From: Rhizobium sp. RU20A
Lineage (GTDB): Bacteria; Pseudomonadota; Alphaproteobacteria; Rhizobiales; Rhizobiaceae
Reading direction: 5' to 3'
NCBI RefSeq assembly: GCF_900155885.1
Contig: NZ_FTMB01000006.1
Location: forward strand, 186,001 to 250,000
DNA length: 64,000 nucleotides
The translations under genes and the position numbers were made by a program. The notes beneath the pieces were generated by a model. It did not search any database and was not told the origin of the DNA. It worked only from the letters and a program-made list of their open reading frames with translations. Each line of letters starts with the position of its first letter. Position 1 is the first letter of the stretch. Below, in pieces: positions 55,459 to 63,561 of this stretch.

Positions 55459-57492
55459 ATGAACTTGCGAGTGGAAGCAGCCCAGCACTCATCTGGCGCC
55501 GCGGGACGGTTTAGGGCAGACATCAACGCCCTGCGGGCAATTGCGGTGATCTCTGTCGTCGCCTACCACTTTGGTTTGCCCCTTTACGGCGGATATGTCG
55601 GTGTCGACATATTCTTCGTTATCTCGGGTTTTCTGATGACGGGTATCGTTGACAGGGGCCTGACTACCGGCAACTTCAGCATATTGCAGTTCCTGCGAGC
55701 GCGGTATTTTCGAATCGTCCCCGCCTTGCTTGCAATGCTACTGGCGGTTGTCGCTGTCGGTCTGCTCATTGTCGATCCACTGACTGCCGAACAGATGTTC
55801 ATGAACTCGCTCTATTCGCTGCTATTCGTGTCGAATATGGCGTACGGGTTCCAGAACAGCTATTTTGCGGGCGCCTCTGACAGCAACTGGCTGCTCCACA
55901 CCTGGTCGCTTTCGGTGGAGTGGCAGTTCTATCTGCTCTTCCCCTTCGTCATGATCGCGATGAAGCGTATGCCGGTTCTATGGAAACGTCGGTTTTCGGT
56001 ATTCCTCATATCAACCGTCTTGTTGTTCGCCTTTTGCGTGGTGTTTTGCATGCAATCGCGGCAATTTCTCCAGGTCGGCTTCTTCTTCCTGCCAACGCGG
56101 GCGTGGGAACTCACCGCAGGTGGATGCATAGCATTGCTGCCAAGGGACATCGGCAGTAACACGATCCGTAATCTGCTCACCGGCATCGGCCTGTGCTTGC
56201 TTGCCGTTAGTGTTTTTGCCTTCGACACCCAGATGGCATGGCCTTCTGCGCTCACGCTTTTGCCGGTGATGGGCACGGCTTTAATCATAGCCGCCGCATC
56301 CAATCACCTGAACTTCTGGAATTTCAAACCTGCTCAGACACTCGGCCTGTGGTCTTACAGCATATATCTTTGGCATTGGCCGATCATCGTGTTTCTAAAG
56401 TACTTCGATCTGGCAAATTCCTACGCCATGCTTGCCGGAGGATTTTCGCTGTCCATCGCAGCAGGAGCAGCGTCTTATGGTCTGGTCGAACAGCGGATGC
56501 GCCAGTTGATCGAGAAACGGCGGCTGACCCTTGCGTCTTTGGGCTTGGCATTGGCCTGCTGTGCGGCGTTCGCGATCGCAGGCGCCAGTACGTCGCAGCT
56601 TGAAAAGGTGCGCACGGCCGGCGCATCACCCGCCAAGTACCAAGAACTGGTTGCGCTCAGAGAGGTGTCGAGCGACTGGAAAGGCGGGGCTGCCTGCCCC
56701 ACGCCTTTGACAGCCTTCGACGCTGGCAAGCGCTGCACGATAGGACAAGGCGAGCGTAAAATCCTCGTAATCGGCGATTCTCACGCCGAACAATACATTG
56801 CTCGATATGCAAACCAAACACCGCCAGAAACGCAGTTGACCTTCCTGTACAATGTGGGTTGCCCTCCTCTGCCTGGAATGGGCAGGAACCAGCCGGGGAT
56901 GCACTGTGCATCTTTCACAAAGGCCGCGCTGGAAGAGGCAGCAACGGGCGCGTACAACCACATTGTGCTCATCGCCGCTTGGAGAATTTATCTGGATGGG
57001 TCTTTGGATTCGCCGGTGCCCAAAGAGGTCTGTGTTCAGTCCGGAACCGGCTGCAGCCCCGTCAAGGATAAAGCTGAATTCGAGAGCGCCGTGTCGAAAA
57101 GTTTGACGGATCTGGGCATGGCACTGCGTTCGCTGACGGCTAAGGACATTACTGTTTCAGTCGTTTTGCCATACCCCGAAATGCGCGATGTGACTGCCGC
57201 GGATCTCTACAAGCAAGCCTTTCTCTCTAGAGAACCTGTAGGATTGCCAATCTTGGACTTGGCAGACTACGATGCCAGTGTTGGATTCAGCAGGGACGCA
57301 CTGACGCAGATGGCGACATCGGCAAATGCGAACCTGTTTGATCCCGGGCCGGCGCTGTGTTCCAGTAAGTGCACGTTTGTCTGGAAGAATCGGCCCATGT
57401 TCAAGGACGGGCACCATTTCGCCAACAGCGTTGTAACCGATCCTTCATTCACCTTGGTGGATCCTGCGATATTGCAAACAGAGAGAGAATAA
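55459..57492 (+). CDS. Acyltransferase-3 fused to C-terminal SGNH domain (OafA/OatA-like)
   Basis: A 677-aa two-part protein. Residues 1-350 or so form an AT3 membrane domain: INALRAIAVISVVAYHFGLP, GGYVGVDIFFVISGFLMTG and WLLHTWSLSVEWQFYLLFPF. From about residue 430 a periplasmic SGNH domain follows: ILVIGDSHAEQYIARYA (Ser), CPPLPGMGRNQPGMHC and FKDGHHFANSVV (Asp/His pair). This OafA-like architecture O-acetylates LPS, peptidoglycan or other surface glycans in characterised relatives. The next gene follows after 3 bases. Confidence 0.93.
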   Translation: MNLRVEAAQHSSGAAGRFRADINALRAIAVISVVAYHFGLPLYGGYVGVDIFFVISGFLMTGIVDRGLTTGNFSILQFLRARYFRIVPALLAMLLAVVAVGLLIVDPLTAEQMFMNSLYSLLFVSNMAYGFQNSYFAGASDSNWLLHTWSLSVEWQFYLLFPFVMIAMKRMPVLWKRRFSVFLISTVLLFAFCVVFCMQSRQFLQVGFFFLPTRAWELTAGGCIALLPRDIGSNTIRNLLTGIGLCLLAVSVFAFDTQMAWPSALTLLPVMGTALIIAAASNHLNFWNFKPAQTLGLWSYSIYLWHWPIIVFLKYFDLANSYAMLAGGFSLSIAAGAASYGLVEQRMRQLIEKRRLTLASLGLALACCAAFAIAGASTSQLEKVRTAGASPAKYQELVALREVSSDWKGGAACPTPLTAFDAGKRCTIGQGERKILVIGDSHAEQYIARYANQTPPETQLTFLYNVGCPPLPGMGRNQPGMHCASFTKAALEEAATGAYNHIVLIAAWRIYLDGSLDSPVPKEVCVQSGTGCSPVKDKAEFESAVSKSLTDLGMALRSLTAKDITVSVVLPYPEMRDVTAADLYKQAFLSREPVGLPILDLADYDASVGFSRDALTQMATSANANLFDPGPALCSSKCTFVWKNRPMFKDGHHFANSVVTDPSFTLVDPAILQTERE

Positions 57493-57495
57493 CAT

Positions 57496-57891
57496 TTGCT
57501 GTATCTGTTATTCAGGCTTTCGATCGCCGCTATCTTCCTGCTGTCCGGTTCCTTGCTCTACAAGGTTGGCATAAATTACGTCGGGTCTGCCGGAAGCGTA
57601 ATCGTAAAGCTTCACCCCTCCTTTTACATGTTGCTCATGTGTTTTGGCCTGGCGTTCCTGCCCATGCGCATCGGCACGGCGGGCGGATCGCACGGCTCTG
57701 GACTAGCAGCAACGTATACACTGCCATTTGCTGCCGGCATGATCGCGACGGCTGTGACCGCAGTGTTGGCGCGCTCCGGTACGGGCGATCTCTCTGCTGG
57801 TCAGCTCTCAGTGGAAATCAACATTCGTAATTTTGATCGGGCTGAAATGGCTTCATTTAGCAGATTCGATACTAATGAAATCAAAGGTTGA
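57496..57891 (+). CDS. Small membrane protein, 131 aa
   Basis: A TTG start at 57496 with gagagaga just upstream gives MLYLLFRLSIAAIFLLSGSL. Three hydrophobic stretches (about residues 5-25, 40-60 and 70-95) are followed by a hydrophilic tail, GQLSVEINIRNFDRAEMASF. No family recognised. It lies 3 bases after the AT3-SGNH gene and its stop is 5 bases before the next ATG, so it is in the operon and probably a membrane partner of the cluster. Confidence 0.7.
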   Translation: MLYLLFRLSIAAIFLLSGSLLYKVGINYVGSAGSVIVKLHPSFYMLLMCFGLAFLPMRIGTAGGSHGSGLAATYTLPFAAGMIATAVTAVLARSGTGDLSAGQLSVEINIRNFDRAEMASFSRFDTNEIKG

Positions 57892-57896
57892 GAACA

Positions 57897-59279
57897 ATGC
57901 ACCTACTCCGGAGATCCCTTATCAAGGGGGCATTGGCGTTACCGTTCGCGCCGCCAATTAGCAATCAGATTTCCGCTGCAGAACGGACGGGACGCTATGG
58001 CGACAATTTCATGTGTTGTGCGACCCGCGGCAGGGTTCCATATATTGTCAGCGCTCCAACGGAAGCAGCAAACAGCCAAGCTGACACACGCAAGCGGTTC
58101 AGGATAGGCGGCTCCGCACAGGCGGCTATTAAGCTCGGATATTCTGGCTTTGCTGTTGTGTCCGATGGACCGATGAGAGGCAGGGAATCCCTGCCCGGCA
58201 ACCATCAGCATCTTCTTGTTTCTGTTGAAATACCAACGGCCCCTACGCCTGTGGTTGTCTGCACATTTCGAGGCGACCTTGAGGGCGTCTTGAAGGATGG
58301 AGATGCAATTTACTTTACGGACCAACTCCTTCCACAGCAGTTCGGCCTGAAAGAGTTTGCCGCGAACTTGGATTTCATGGTGCGGGAAACTCGTCGGATC
58401 GAAATCGGTGATCGCTTCACGCGCTACGGGCAGTTATTCTCCCACAAAGGCGAAGGGACGGTATTCGGCAGCAGCGATTTCGAGCCCCAGTATAACGGCA
58501 GTGGTCCGTTGAGTGTCGGCTGGGGGCAGTCAATGCGATTTTGCTGCTTCGGCCCATCCTTAATCGTTGGACGCGCCGCGGGCGCAACTGGCATGTCAAT
58601 TCTTGCCATCGGCGACAGCATCCTTAACGGGTCTAATGACGCGGCTTTTGGCGGCAGCAGTGATGGCTCTGACGAACAAGGCGGATGGTTCACAAGAGGT
58701 AGTTTCAACGTCAACGGCAGCGCAGTGCCGCACACCTTAATGGCGTTCAACGCGACGACAATTTCGCAAATGCTTCACGGCGGGAACGGTAGTGATCCGA
58801 TGATGCGTCGTCGAGAGTTCTTCCGGTACTTCACACACTTTGTCGAGAACTTCGGGACCAACGATTTTGGCGACCAGGGCAGGTCGTCTCAAGAAGTCCT
58901 AAATGACAAGAAGGCCTTGTGGAAGGCAATTCGTGAGACGGATACGCGCGACCGTCACATAACCTCGGTGACGATTATCCCGCGCGTTTCTTCAAGCGAT
59001 GAGTTCAAAACTGTTAAAGGACAGCAGCCAAACCCAGGATATGAGGACCGAGGCCAATCGAGATGGAAGCTGAACCTCGCAGTCCTCGAACTGCAAAAAT
59101 CAGGAATTGGACCAGACTCAGTTTTTGACCTCGACGCAGTATTGAGGGATGAGACTCATCCTGATCGTTTCGCGGTCTCCGATGGAGCAGCATTGTCGAA
59201 CGATGGTACCCATCCGTCGGTTAGCGGCTCCAAGGTTGCCGCCGAAGCGTTCAACAAGTACCTTTCACAGCTACGCTAA
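57897..59279 (+). CDS. Exported SGNH hydrolase with unrecognised N-terminal domain
   Basis: A 460-aa protein with a twin-Arg-like or Sec signal (MHLLRRSLIKGALALPFAPP, cut near residue 30). Residues about 30-235 form a domain I cannot assign, with beta-rich stretches. The C-terminal half is SGNH: SILAIGDSILNGSND (Ser, block I), FVENFGTNDFGDQG (Asn, block III) and LSNDGTHPSVSGSKVAAEA (Asp-x-x-His, block V). It is likely a periplasmic glycan acyl esterase or transferase. ATG 57897 is chosen over an upstream TTG. Confidence 0.85.
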   Translation: MHLLRRSLIKGALALPFAPPISNQISAAERTGRYGDNFMCCATRGRVPYIVSAPTEAANSQADTRKRFRIGGSAQAAIKLGYSGFAVVSDGPMRGRESLPGNHQHLLVSVEIPTAPTPVVVCTFRGDLEGVLKDGDAIYFTDQLLPQQFGLKEFAANLDFMVRETRRIEIGDRFTRYGQLFSHKGEGTVFGSSDFEPQYNGSGPLSVGWGQSMRFCCFGPSLIVGRAAGATGMSILAIGDSILNGSNDAAFGGSSDGSDEQGGWFTRGSFNVNGSAVPHTLMAFNATTISQMLHGGNGSDPMMRRREFFRYFTHFVENFGTNDFGDQGRSSQEVLNDKKALWKAIRETDTRDRHITSVTIIPRVSSSDEFKTVKGQQPNPGYEDRGQSRWKLNLAVLELQKSGIGPDSVFDLDAVLRDETHPDRFAVSDGAALSNDGTHPSVSGSKVAAEAFNKYLSQLR

Positions 59280-59318
59280 GGCACTTCAGCCCGGGAAAAT
59301 TTCTCGAGGACGGGATTC

Positions 59319-59595
59319 ATGACATTCAAACGAATAATTTCGATCATCGCACTTGTTTTGGGGCCTGGTGGTCGTGGTGCCTTCTGGCTATGCATTGGGA
59401 TACATTGTGATGAACGGTGGACCGGATACTGAAAAAGGGATGCGATGGGACACGGGCAAGGGCCTGTCCGCCCTGAGGGAACGCGTCATGCGGCCTGATC
59501 TCTGCCTATTGTTCGGCACCCCATGCCTTATCGGGCTCTCAATAGCCGCAATTGGGGGAATTGGGCTACACTCTGCGCGTAGTCCCAAACGATGA
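59319..59595 (+). pseudogene. Small two-helix membrane protein with apparent frameshift
   Basis: An ATG at 59319 begins MTFKRIISIIALVL, then the frame is lost at gttttggggcctgg (59355-59368). The overlapping frame continues the hydrophobic helix with LFWGLVVVVPSGYALGYIV and runs to 59595 with a second helix, TPCLIGLSIAAIGGIG. A single-base indel in the T/G run would join them into one protein of about 90 aa. Alternatively translation begins at TTG 59353. Its place inside the operon suggests a cluster member. Confidence 0.5.
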
Positions 59596-59741
59596 TTTCT
59601 GAATGGACGCCAAGTCACCTCGTCCACATTGTGGAAGGGTTGCAGATGGACGCTTTGGCTGATGCCCTCCAATAGCGCTTGCGCTGTTTTCCTCATTCAG
59701 AGTAACTGCAATAAGTTGGATATGACAAGCAGGGGCTAAAC

Positions 59742-60806
59742 GTGGCTGAAGAGCGAAACCGACTGTTCTCTGTGCAGTACATGAGAGGCTGGGCCGCAAC
59801 ATTAGTTGTGTTTGCTCATACCTTCGAGCATCCGCTGAGCGAACCCAATCATGCGTTCCTGGTGTCTGGCCGATATGGCGTTGAGGTGTTCTTTGTCATC
59901 AGCGGTTTCATAATCACCTGCTCAGTCAAGGGCCGCCAATTCAGTCCTGTGGAGTTCATGCTGCGGCGAATTGCGCGCGTCGTGCCGTTGTACTGGCTAG
60001 TCACGCTTCTCGTTGCCCTGCTTTGTGTGGTGTTACCAACGTTATTCAAAACGACATCCGTTACCACGTCCCATCTCTTACAGTCGCTCTTTTTCATCCC
60101 GCATGCCGATCCGCGGGACATAACTGAGTGGAGCCCGCTTCATAAACCGGGCTGGACTCTGATATATGAAATGTTCTTTTATTCGTTGATGGCAGTCCTG
60201 TTTTGGTGCTCCAGCTTGAAGTCGCGTGTGGTCACTCTCACAGCGATCATCGGCGGCCTGACCGCATACGGGCTAACGCTTCCCGACCGTCTCTCGCCGT
60301 TAGGCTACCTGACGGACCTGCAACTACTGCCATTTCTGTTCGGCGTGTGGATCGGCGGTCTGTTTCTCTCTCGTCGCCATTGGTTTGCGCAGCCCGCTGT
60401 CCCCGTTGGGGCCGGCCTGGCATTCCTTGCATTCACAGCAATTGTCTACGTACCGTCCCTTAACCCGCTCGGCGATTTTGCCATGACCATAGCCTCGTTG
60501 TCTCTCCTTGCGCTTGCTATAAGCATGGAAGAACGCAGGACATTCCCGCGGATACCACTCTTCAAAGAGATCGGGGACTCCTCGTATTCTCTATATCTTT
60601 GGCACATGTTTGTGGTCGGACTTGGGTGGACCGTTCTAGGAAAGTTGTTCGGAACGACCGGCGTCGCCTATGCCCTGATCGGCTGTTTGATCGTGATGCT
60701 TAGTATTATTGGAAGCCACGTGGCTTTCCTTATCGTTGAGAAGCCTATGACAGCTTGGCTGCAAGACGCGATACGGCCGAGGTCCAAGCCCGCTATTGTG
60801 GCCTGA
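59742..60806 (+). CDS. Acyltransferase-3 family membrane protein (B)
   Basis: A 354-aa protein starting at GTG 59742. AT3 motifs: FSVQYMRGWAATLVVFAHTFE (Arg-x-His core), GRYGVEVFFVISGFIITCSV and KPGWTLIYEMFFYSLMAVLF. About ten helices; the C-terminus ends with FLIVEKPMTAWLQ, the usual last-helix block. No SGNH fusion. It closes the cluster; an inverted repeat and T-run follow at 60898-60960. Confidence 0.92.
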   Translation: MAEERNRLFSVQYMRGWAATLVVFAHTFEHPLSEPNHAFLVSGRYGVEVFFVISGFIITCSVKGRQFSPVEFMLRRIARVVPLYWLVTLLVALLCVVLPTLFKTTSVTTSHLLQSLFFIPHADPRDITEWSPLHKPGWTLIYEMFFYSLMAVLFWCSSLKSRVVTLTAIIGGLTAYGLTLPDRLSPLGYLTDLQLLPFLFGVWIGGLFLSRRHWFAQPAVPVGAGLAFLAFTAIVYVPSLNPLGDFAMTIASLSLLALAISMEERRTFPRIPLFKEIGDSSYSLYLWHMFVVGLGWTVLGKLFGTTGVAYALIGCLIVMLSIIGSHVAFLIVEKPMTAWLQDAIRPRSKPAIVA

Positions 60807-60897
60807 TGCCTCCAGTCTCCGCTCCGATCGGAACTCTGTCAACGGCGGAGTAAAAACCGGCCATGCGGCGGCGCAAAAGTCGGCCACTGTGGCGCAC

Positions 60898-60960
60898 GCA
60901 TGAGACCGCCGGGAGGGCGTAGCCCGAGCGGTGGTCTCATGCATGCGTTGCGATTTTTTT
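60898..60960 (+). terminator. Long hairpin and T-run at the IS21 end
   Basis: Arms gcatgagacc (60898-60907) and ggtctcatgc (60933-60942) are extended by ccgc/gcgg and cggg/cccg inside, followed 10 bases later by ttttttt. On the plus strand it could terminate transcripts leaving the acyltransferase cluster. It belongs to the IS21 end sequence. Confidence 0.6.
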
Positions 60961-60968
60961 GAGGGGTT

Positions 60969-61059
60969 TCAGCCGGCCTTTCGGGCGCGGCTTTGGGCGA
61001 GGCGATAGCTGTCGCCGTTCATCTCAAGGATGTTGACGTGGTGGGTGATGCGATCCAGC
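60969..61059 (-). pseudogene. istB: istB C-terminal fragment
   Basis: Encodes LDRITHHVNILEMNGDSYRL followed by AQSRARKAG and a stop: the last 29 residues of an IS21 IstB ATPase. It is cut exactly where the IS66-type repeat gtaagcggcaagg begins (61060). It is separated from the rest of istB by about 2 kb of nested insertion. Confidence 0.85.
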
Positions 61060-61174
61060 GTAAGCGGCAAGGAGACCCCATCTGGCGCGGTTGATTCTGA
61101 GAAGGGTATTTCGGACATACGAGTTCTCTGAATGTGAGGATCTATGTCTAGGCCTGTGATTAGGCATGGAATAA

Positions 61175-62830
61175 GGGCTCTGACGCAGTTTTGGTGGTCA
61201 GAGGTCTATCCAGCGCCAATGACACGGGCCTGAAGGAGGTCGATTTTCCCTCGGCCGTACATCTGGCGTTTTACAAGCTTGAGCTTGGTAATCTGCCCCT
61301 CTGTCTGTCCATTCGACCAAGGCAAACTGATCGCGGCACTCACGGCTGCCCGGTCTTTGGCGACACCATTGGCGAAGGCCGCGACCAGGCTTGATCGGGC
61401 GCGTTCCAGCCATGGTTCGAGATCGGCGAGAGATTTCTTGCGGATCATGGCTTGGAAAGCGGCGACGACTTCCCGCGCTTCGACGAGTTGCGGCACGCCG
61501 CCTTCAATCGCGGCAACCGTTACGGTCTGAGACTTGGAGAGATCGTCGCGACCGATGGTCATGAGGCGTGCGACAGTTCGTGCCGATGGCGTACGGCTCA
61601 ACGCATCGCAATCCATCTTTTCAGCCTTTCGTCGACGGGTCGCCCATTCGGTTACGACGCGAAGGCAGCCATGGAATCCCTGGCGAGTCAGCTCTCGCCA
61701 CAACTGTGTGCCATTGCGGTGACCGGCACTCCATTGAGCATCGAGCCATGGGAGATAAACTTCAAGCGAGTTCTCTCGCACGCGGAACACGTCGGAGCGC
61801 TGACCGCGTAGCACCCGCCTGACGAGGCCACGACTGTGCCCGGTGCGACGAACGATTTCTTTGATTGCAACACCGGACTTGGCCAAGTCCAAAATGACGG
61901 CGTTCGTGTCTTCTCGATGAAGATATCCCTGATATTGGATCCGCTCGGCGGCCGTCAGCAGGTCCGGGTTGATCGTTGCGGACCCGATCGCTGTTCTGAT
62001 CTGCCGCATGGATTTGCGGACAGCATCGAGGAATGCCCGACTGGCATTCTCCATCAAATGCCATCGATCGGTCACTTGGGTTGCCTCAGGCAGTGCCTTG
62101 GCTGCAGCAAGGGCGTAGGCGCCACCACGGTCGCGGGCGACAACACTGATCTGTTGCTGATCCGAAAGCCAGGCCTGAGCGGTTGCCGGCTCTCGGTCCG
62201 GCAGAAGTGCAATGGTTTTGCGCCGTTCGAGATCGCAGATGATCGTCCCATAGCGCTGGTTGCGCCGCCACGCCCAGTCGTCGATGCCGATCACCGTCGG
62301 CGGAACGAAACGTGGGGTTCCGCGCCGTCGGACGACACGCAGCAAGGTGTCGTTGCTGACCGGCATCATCAGTCTGCGGGCGATAATCGCCGCCGGCCGC
62401 CCACCCAACGCAAGTCCGAGATGATGGACGATATGATCAAGTCGCGCAGTACGCCGCGCCCACGGCGCCAGGACATCTGTCTCGAAGCGCTCGGTAAAAA
62501 TCCTTCGACCACACAGCACAGCATGGCAATAGAAACGGCGGGCAGTAATAACCAATCGCACGGACTTCCCCGCGATGGGCAGATCCGTCAGGCGTCGATG
62601 ATAACGACTGTGTATCCGCTCCGATCTTGTTCCGCAGCCTGGACAACGGCTGGATATGTCAGTCGATCGGACAGTGAGTATGATCGCATCGCCAGCAGAA
62701 GCTGTCTCATCGATGACAAAGCCTCGAGGCACGAGCGCGGAGGGGCGAAGCGAATGAACCATGGCGCTGATTCCTATGCATAACCAACGCCAGCCGACGC
62801 CAAGAATTCATCAAAAGTGAGTCAGAGCCC
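61175..62830 (-). mobile_element. ISL3-family insertion sequence, apparently intact
   Basis: Terminal inverted repeats: gggctctgacgcagttttgg from 61175 and gggctctgactcacttttga read inward from 62830, identical over the first 10 bases. It encloses one full-length transposase. The 8 bases flanking each side do not match, so no target duplication is seen. Confidence 0.82.
61206..62762 (-). CDS. ISL3-family transposase
   Basis: A 518-aa DDE transposase. The N-terminal zinc finger is CPGCGTRSERIHSRY and CHAVLCGRRIF. The catalytic core begins VIGIDDWAWRRNQRYGTIIC (first Asp), then QISVVARDRGGAYALAAAKA (second Asp) and the C-terminal Glu in LPWSNGQTEGQITKLKLVKR. All are present with no frame break, so the enzyme may be active. 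Confidence 0.94.
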   Translation of the reverse strand: MVHSLRPSALVPRGFVIDETASAGDAIILTVRSTDISSRCPGCGTRSERIHSRYHRRLTDLPIAGKSVRLVITARRFYCHAVLCGRRIFTERFETDVLAPWARRTARLDHIVHHLGLALGGRPAAIIARRLMMPVSNDTLLRVVRRRGTPRFVPPTVIGIDDWAWRRNQRYGTIICDLERRKTIALLPDREPATAQAWLSDQQQISVVARDRGGAYALAAAKALPEATQVTDRWHLMENASRAFLDAVRKSMRQIRTAIGSATINPDLLTAAERIQYQGYLHREDTNAVILDLAKSGVAIKEIVRRTGHSRGLVRRVLRGQRSDVFRVRENSLEVYLPWLDAQWSAGHRNGTQLWRELTRQGFHGCLRVVTEWATRRRKAEKMDCDALSRTPSARTVARLMTIGRDDLSKSQTVTVAAIEGGVPQLVEAREVVAAFQAMIRKKSLADLEPWLERARSSLVAAFANGVAKDRAAVSAAISLPWSNGQTEGQITKLKLVKRQMYGRGKIDLLQARVIGAG

Positions 62831-62878
62831 CTTTTGGGAGCCGATAAGGGGTCCCGTTACGACGCCGATTGACACCTT

Positions 62879-63001
62879 CAGACGGCGAAGATGAACAACG
62901 TCGATCCACAGGCCTGGCTTACCCAGACACTCGAGCGCATAGCCAACGGGTGGCCCAGCAGCGAAATCGATACACTTATGCCGTGGAACTACACGGCCTG
63001 A
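62879..63001 (+). pseudogene. tnpC: IS66 tnpC 3' fragment
   Basis: Encodes QTAKMNNVDPQAWLTQTLER followed by IANGWPSSEIDTLMPWNYTA and a stop: the standard C-terminus of an IS66 TnpC, on the plus strand. Upstream the same frame has a stop and no further similarity. This end identifies the flanking gtaagc repeats as IS66 termini. Confidence 0.88.
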
Positions 63002-63561
63002 ACGGCCTCGCCTTGCCGCTTACTTGACAGCGGCACAAAGCCCAGTTCATCGATGATCAGCAGCTTGTAGGCGGCCATCTGTTTCTGGAAGCGGATGAGA
63101 CGGCGTTCGTCACGCGCCTCCATCATCTCGCTGACCAGCGCTGCGGCCGTCGTGAAGCCGACGGACAGGCCCTTTTGGCATGCCGCCAAGCCGAGGCCTA
63201 GAGCCACATGTGTTTTGCCTGTGCCGCTGGGCCCAAGCGCGATGACGTTCTCGCGACGCTCAATCCATTCACAGCGCGCCAGGTCCAACACCTGCATCTT
63301 GTTGAGCTTGGGGATGGCGGCGAAGTCGAAACTGTCGAGGCTTTTGACGACGGGGAATTTGGCCGCCTTGATGCGACGCTCGACCTTGCGGCGATCCCGT
63401 TCGATCATCTCCCGCTCGGCAAGCCGGGTGAGGTATCCGACATGATCGACGCCTTCGGTGGCGCACAGCCGGGCCAGCTTCTGATACTCGCGCTGGAAGG
63501 TCGGAAGCTTCAAGGTCTTGAGATAGTGGGAAAGCAGGATCTCGGGCGCTTCGGTGCTCAT
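62989..63561 (-). pseudogene. istB: istB N-terminal part, truncated by insertion
   Basis: It starts MSTEAPEILLSHYLKTLKLP. The AAA+ ATPase is intact through Walker A GPSGTGKTHVALGLG and Walker B LLIIDELGFVPLS. It then ends in 13 foreign codons provided by the inserted IS66 terminal repeat. The remaining C-terminal third is missing apart from the fragment at 60969. The ATG overlaps the istA stop (ATGA). Confidence 0.9.

Larger units (their letters stand above)
61060..63023 (+). mobile_element. IS66-family remnant inserted in istB
   Basis: Both ends carry the same 13-base repeat, gtaagcggcaagg: on plus at 61060 and on minus from 63023. Inside, only about 115 bases at the left and the tnpC 3' end at the right remain; the middle is replaced by an ISL3 element. 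The orientation is plus. The flanks show no matching target duplication, because istB sequence next to it is deleted. Confidence 0.8.

Noticed and set aside
53429-60806. Anti-phage defence island
   Set aside because: No nuclease, helicase, NTPase or effector domain was seen; all recognisable parts point to glycan acylation.
61836-62783. 315-aa plus-strand frame within the ISL3 element
   Set aside because: Antisense to the intact ISL3 transposase; no coding features.
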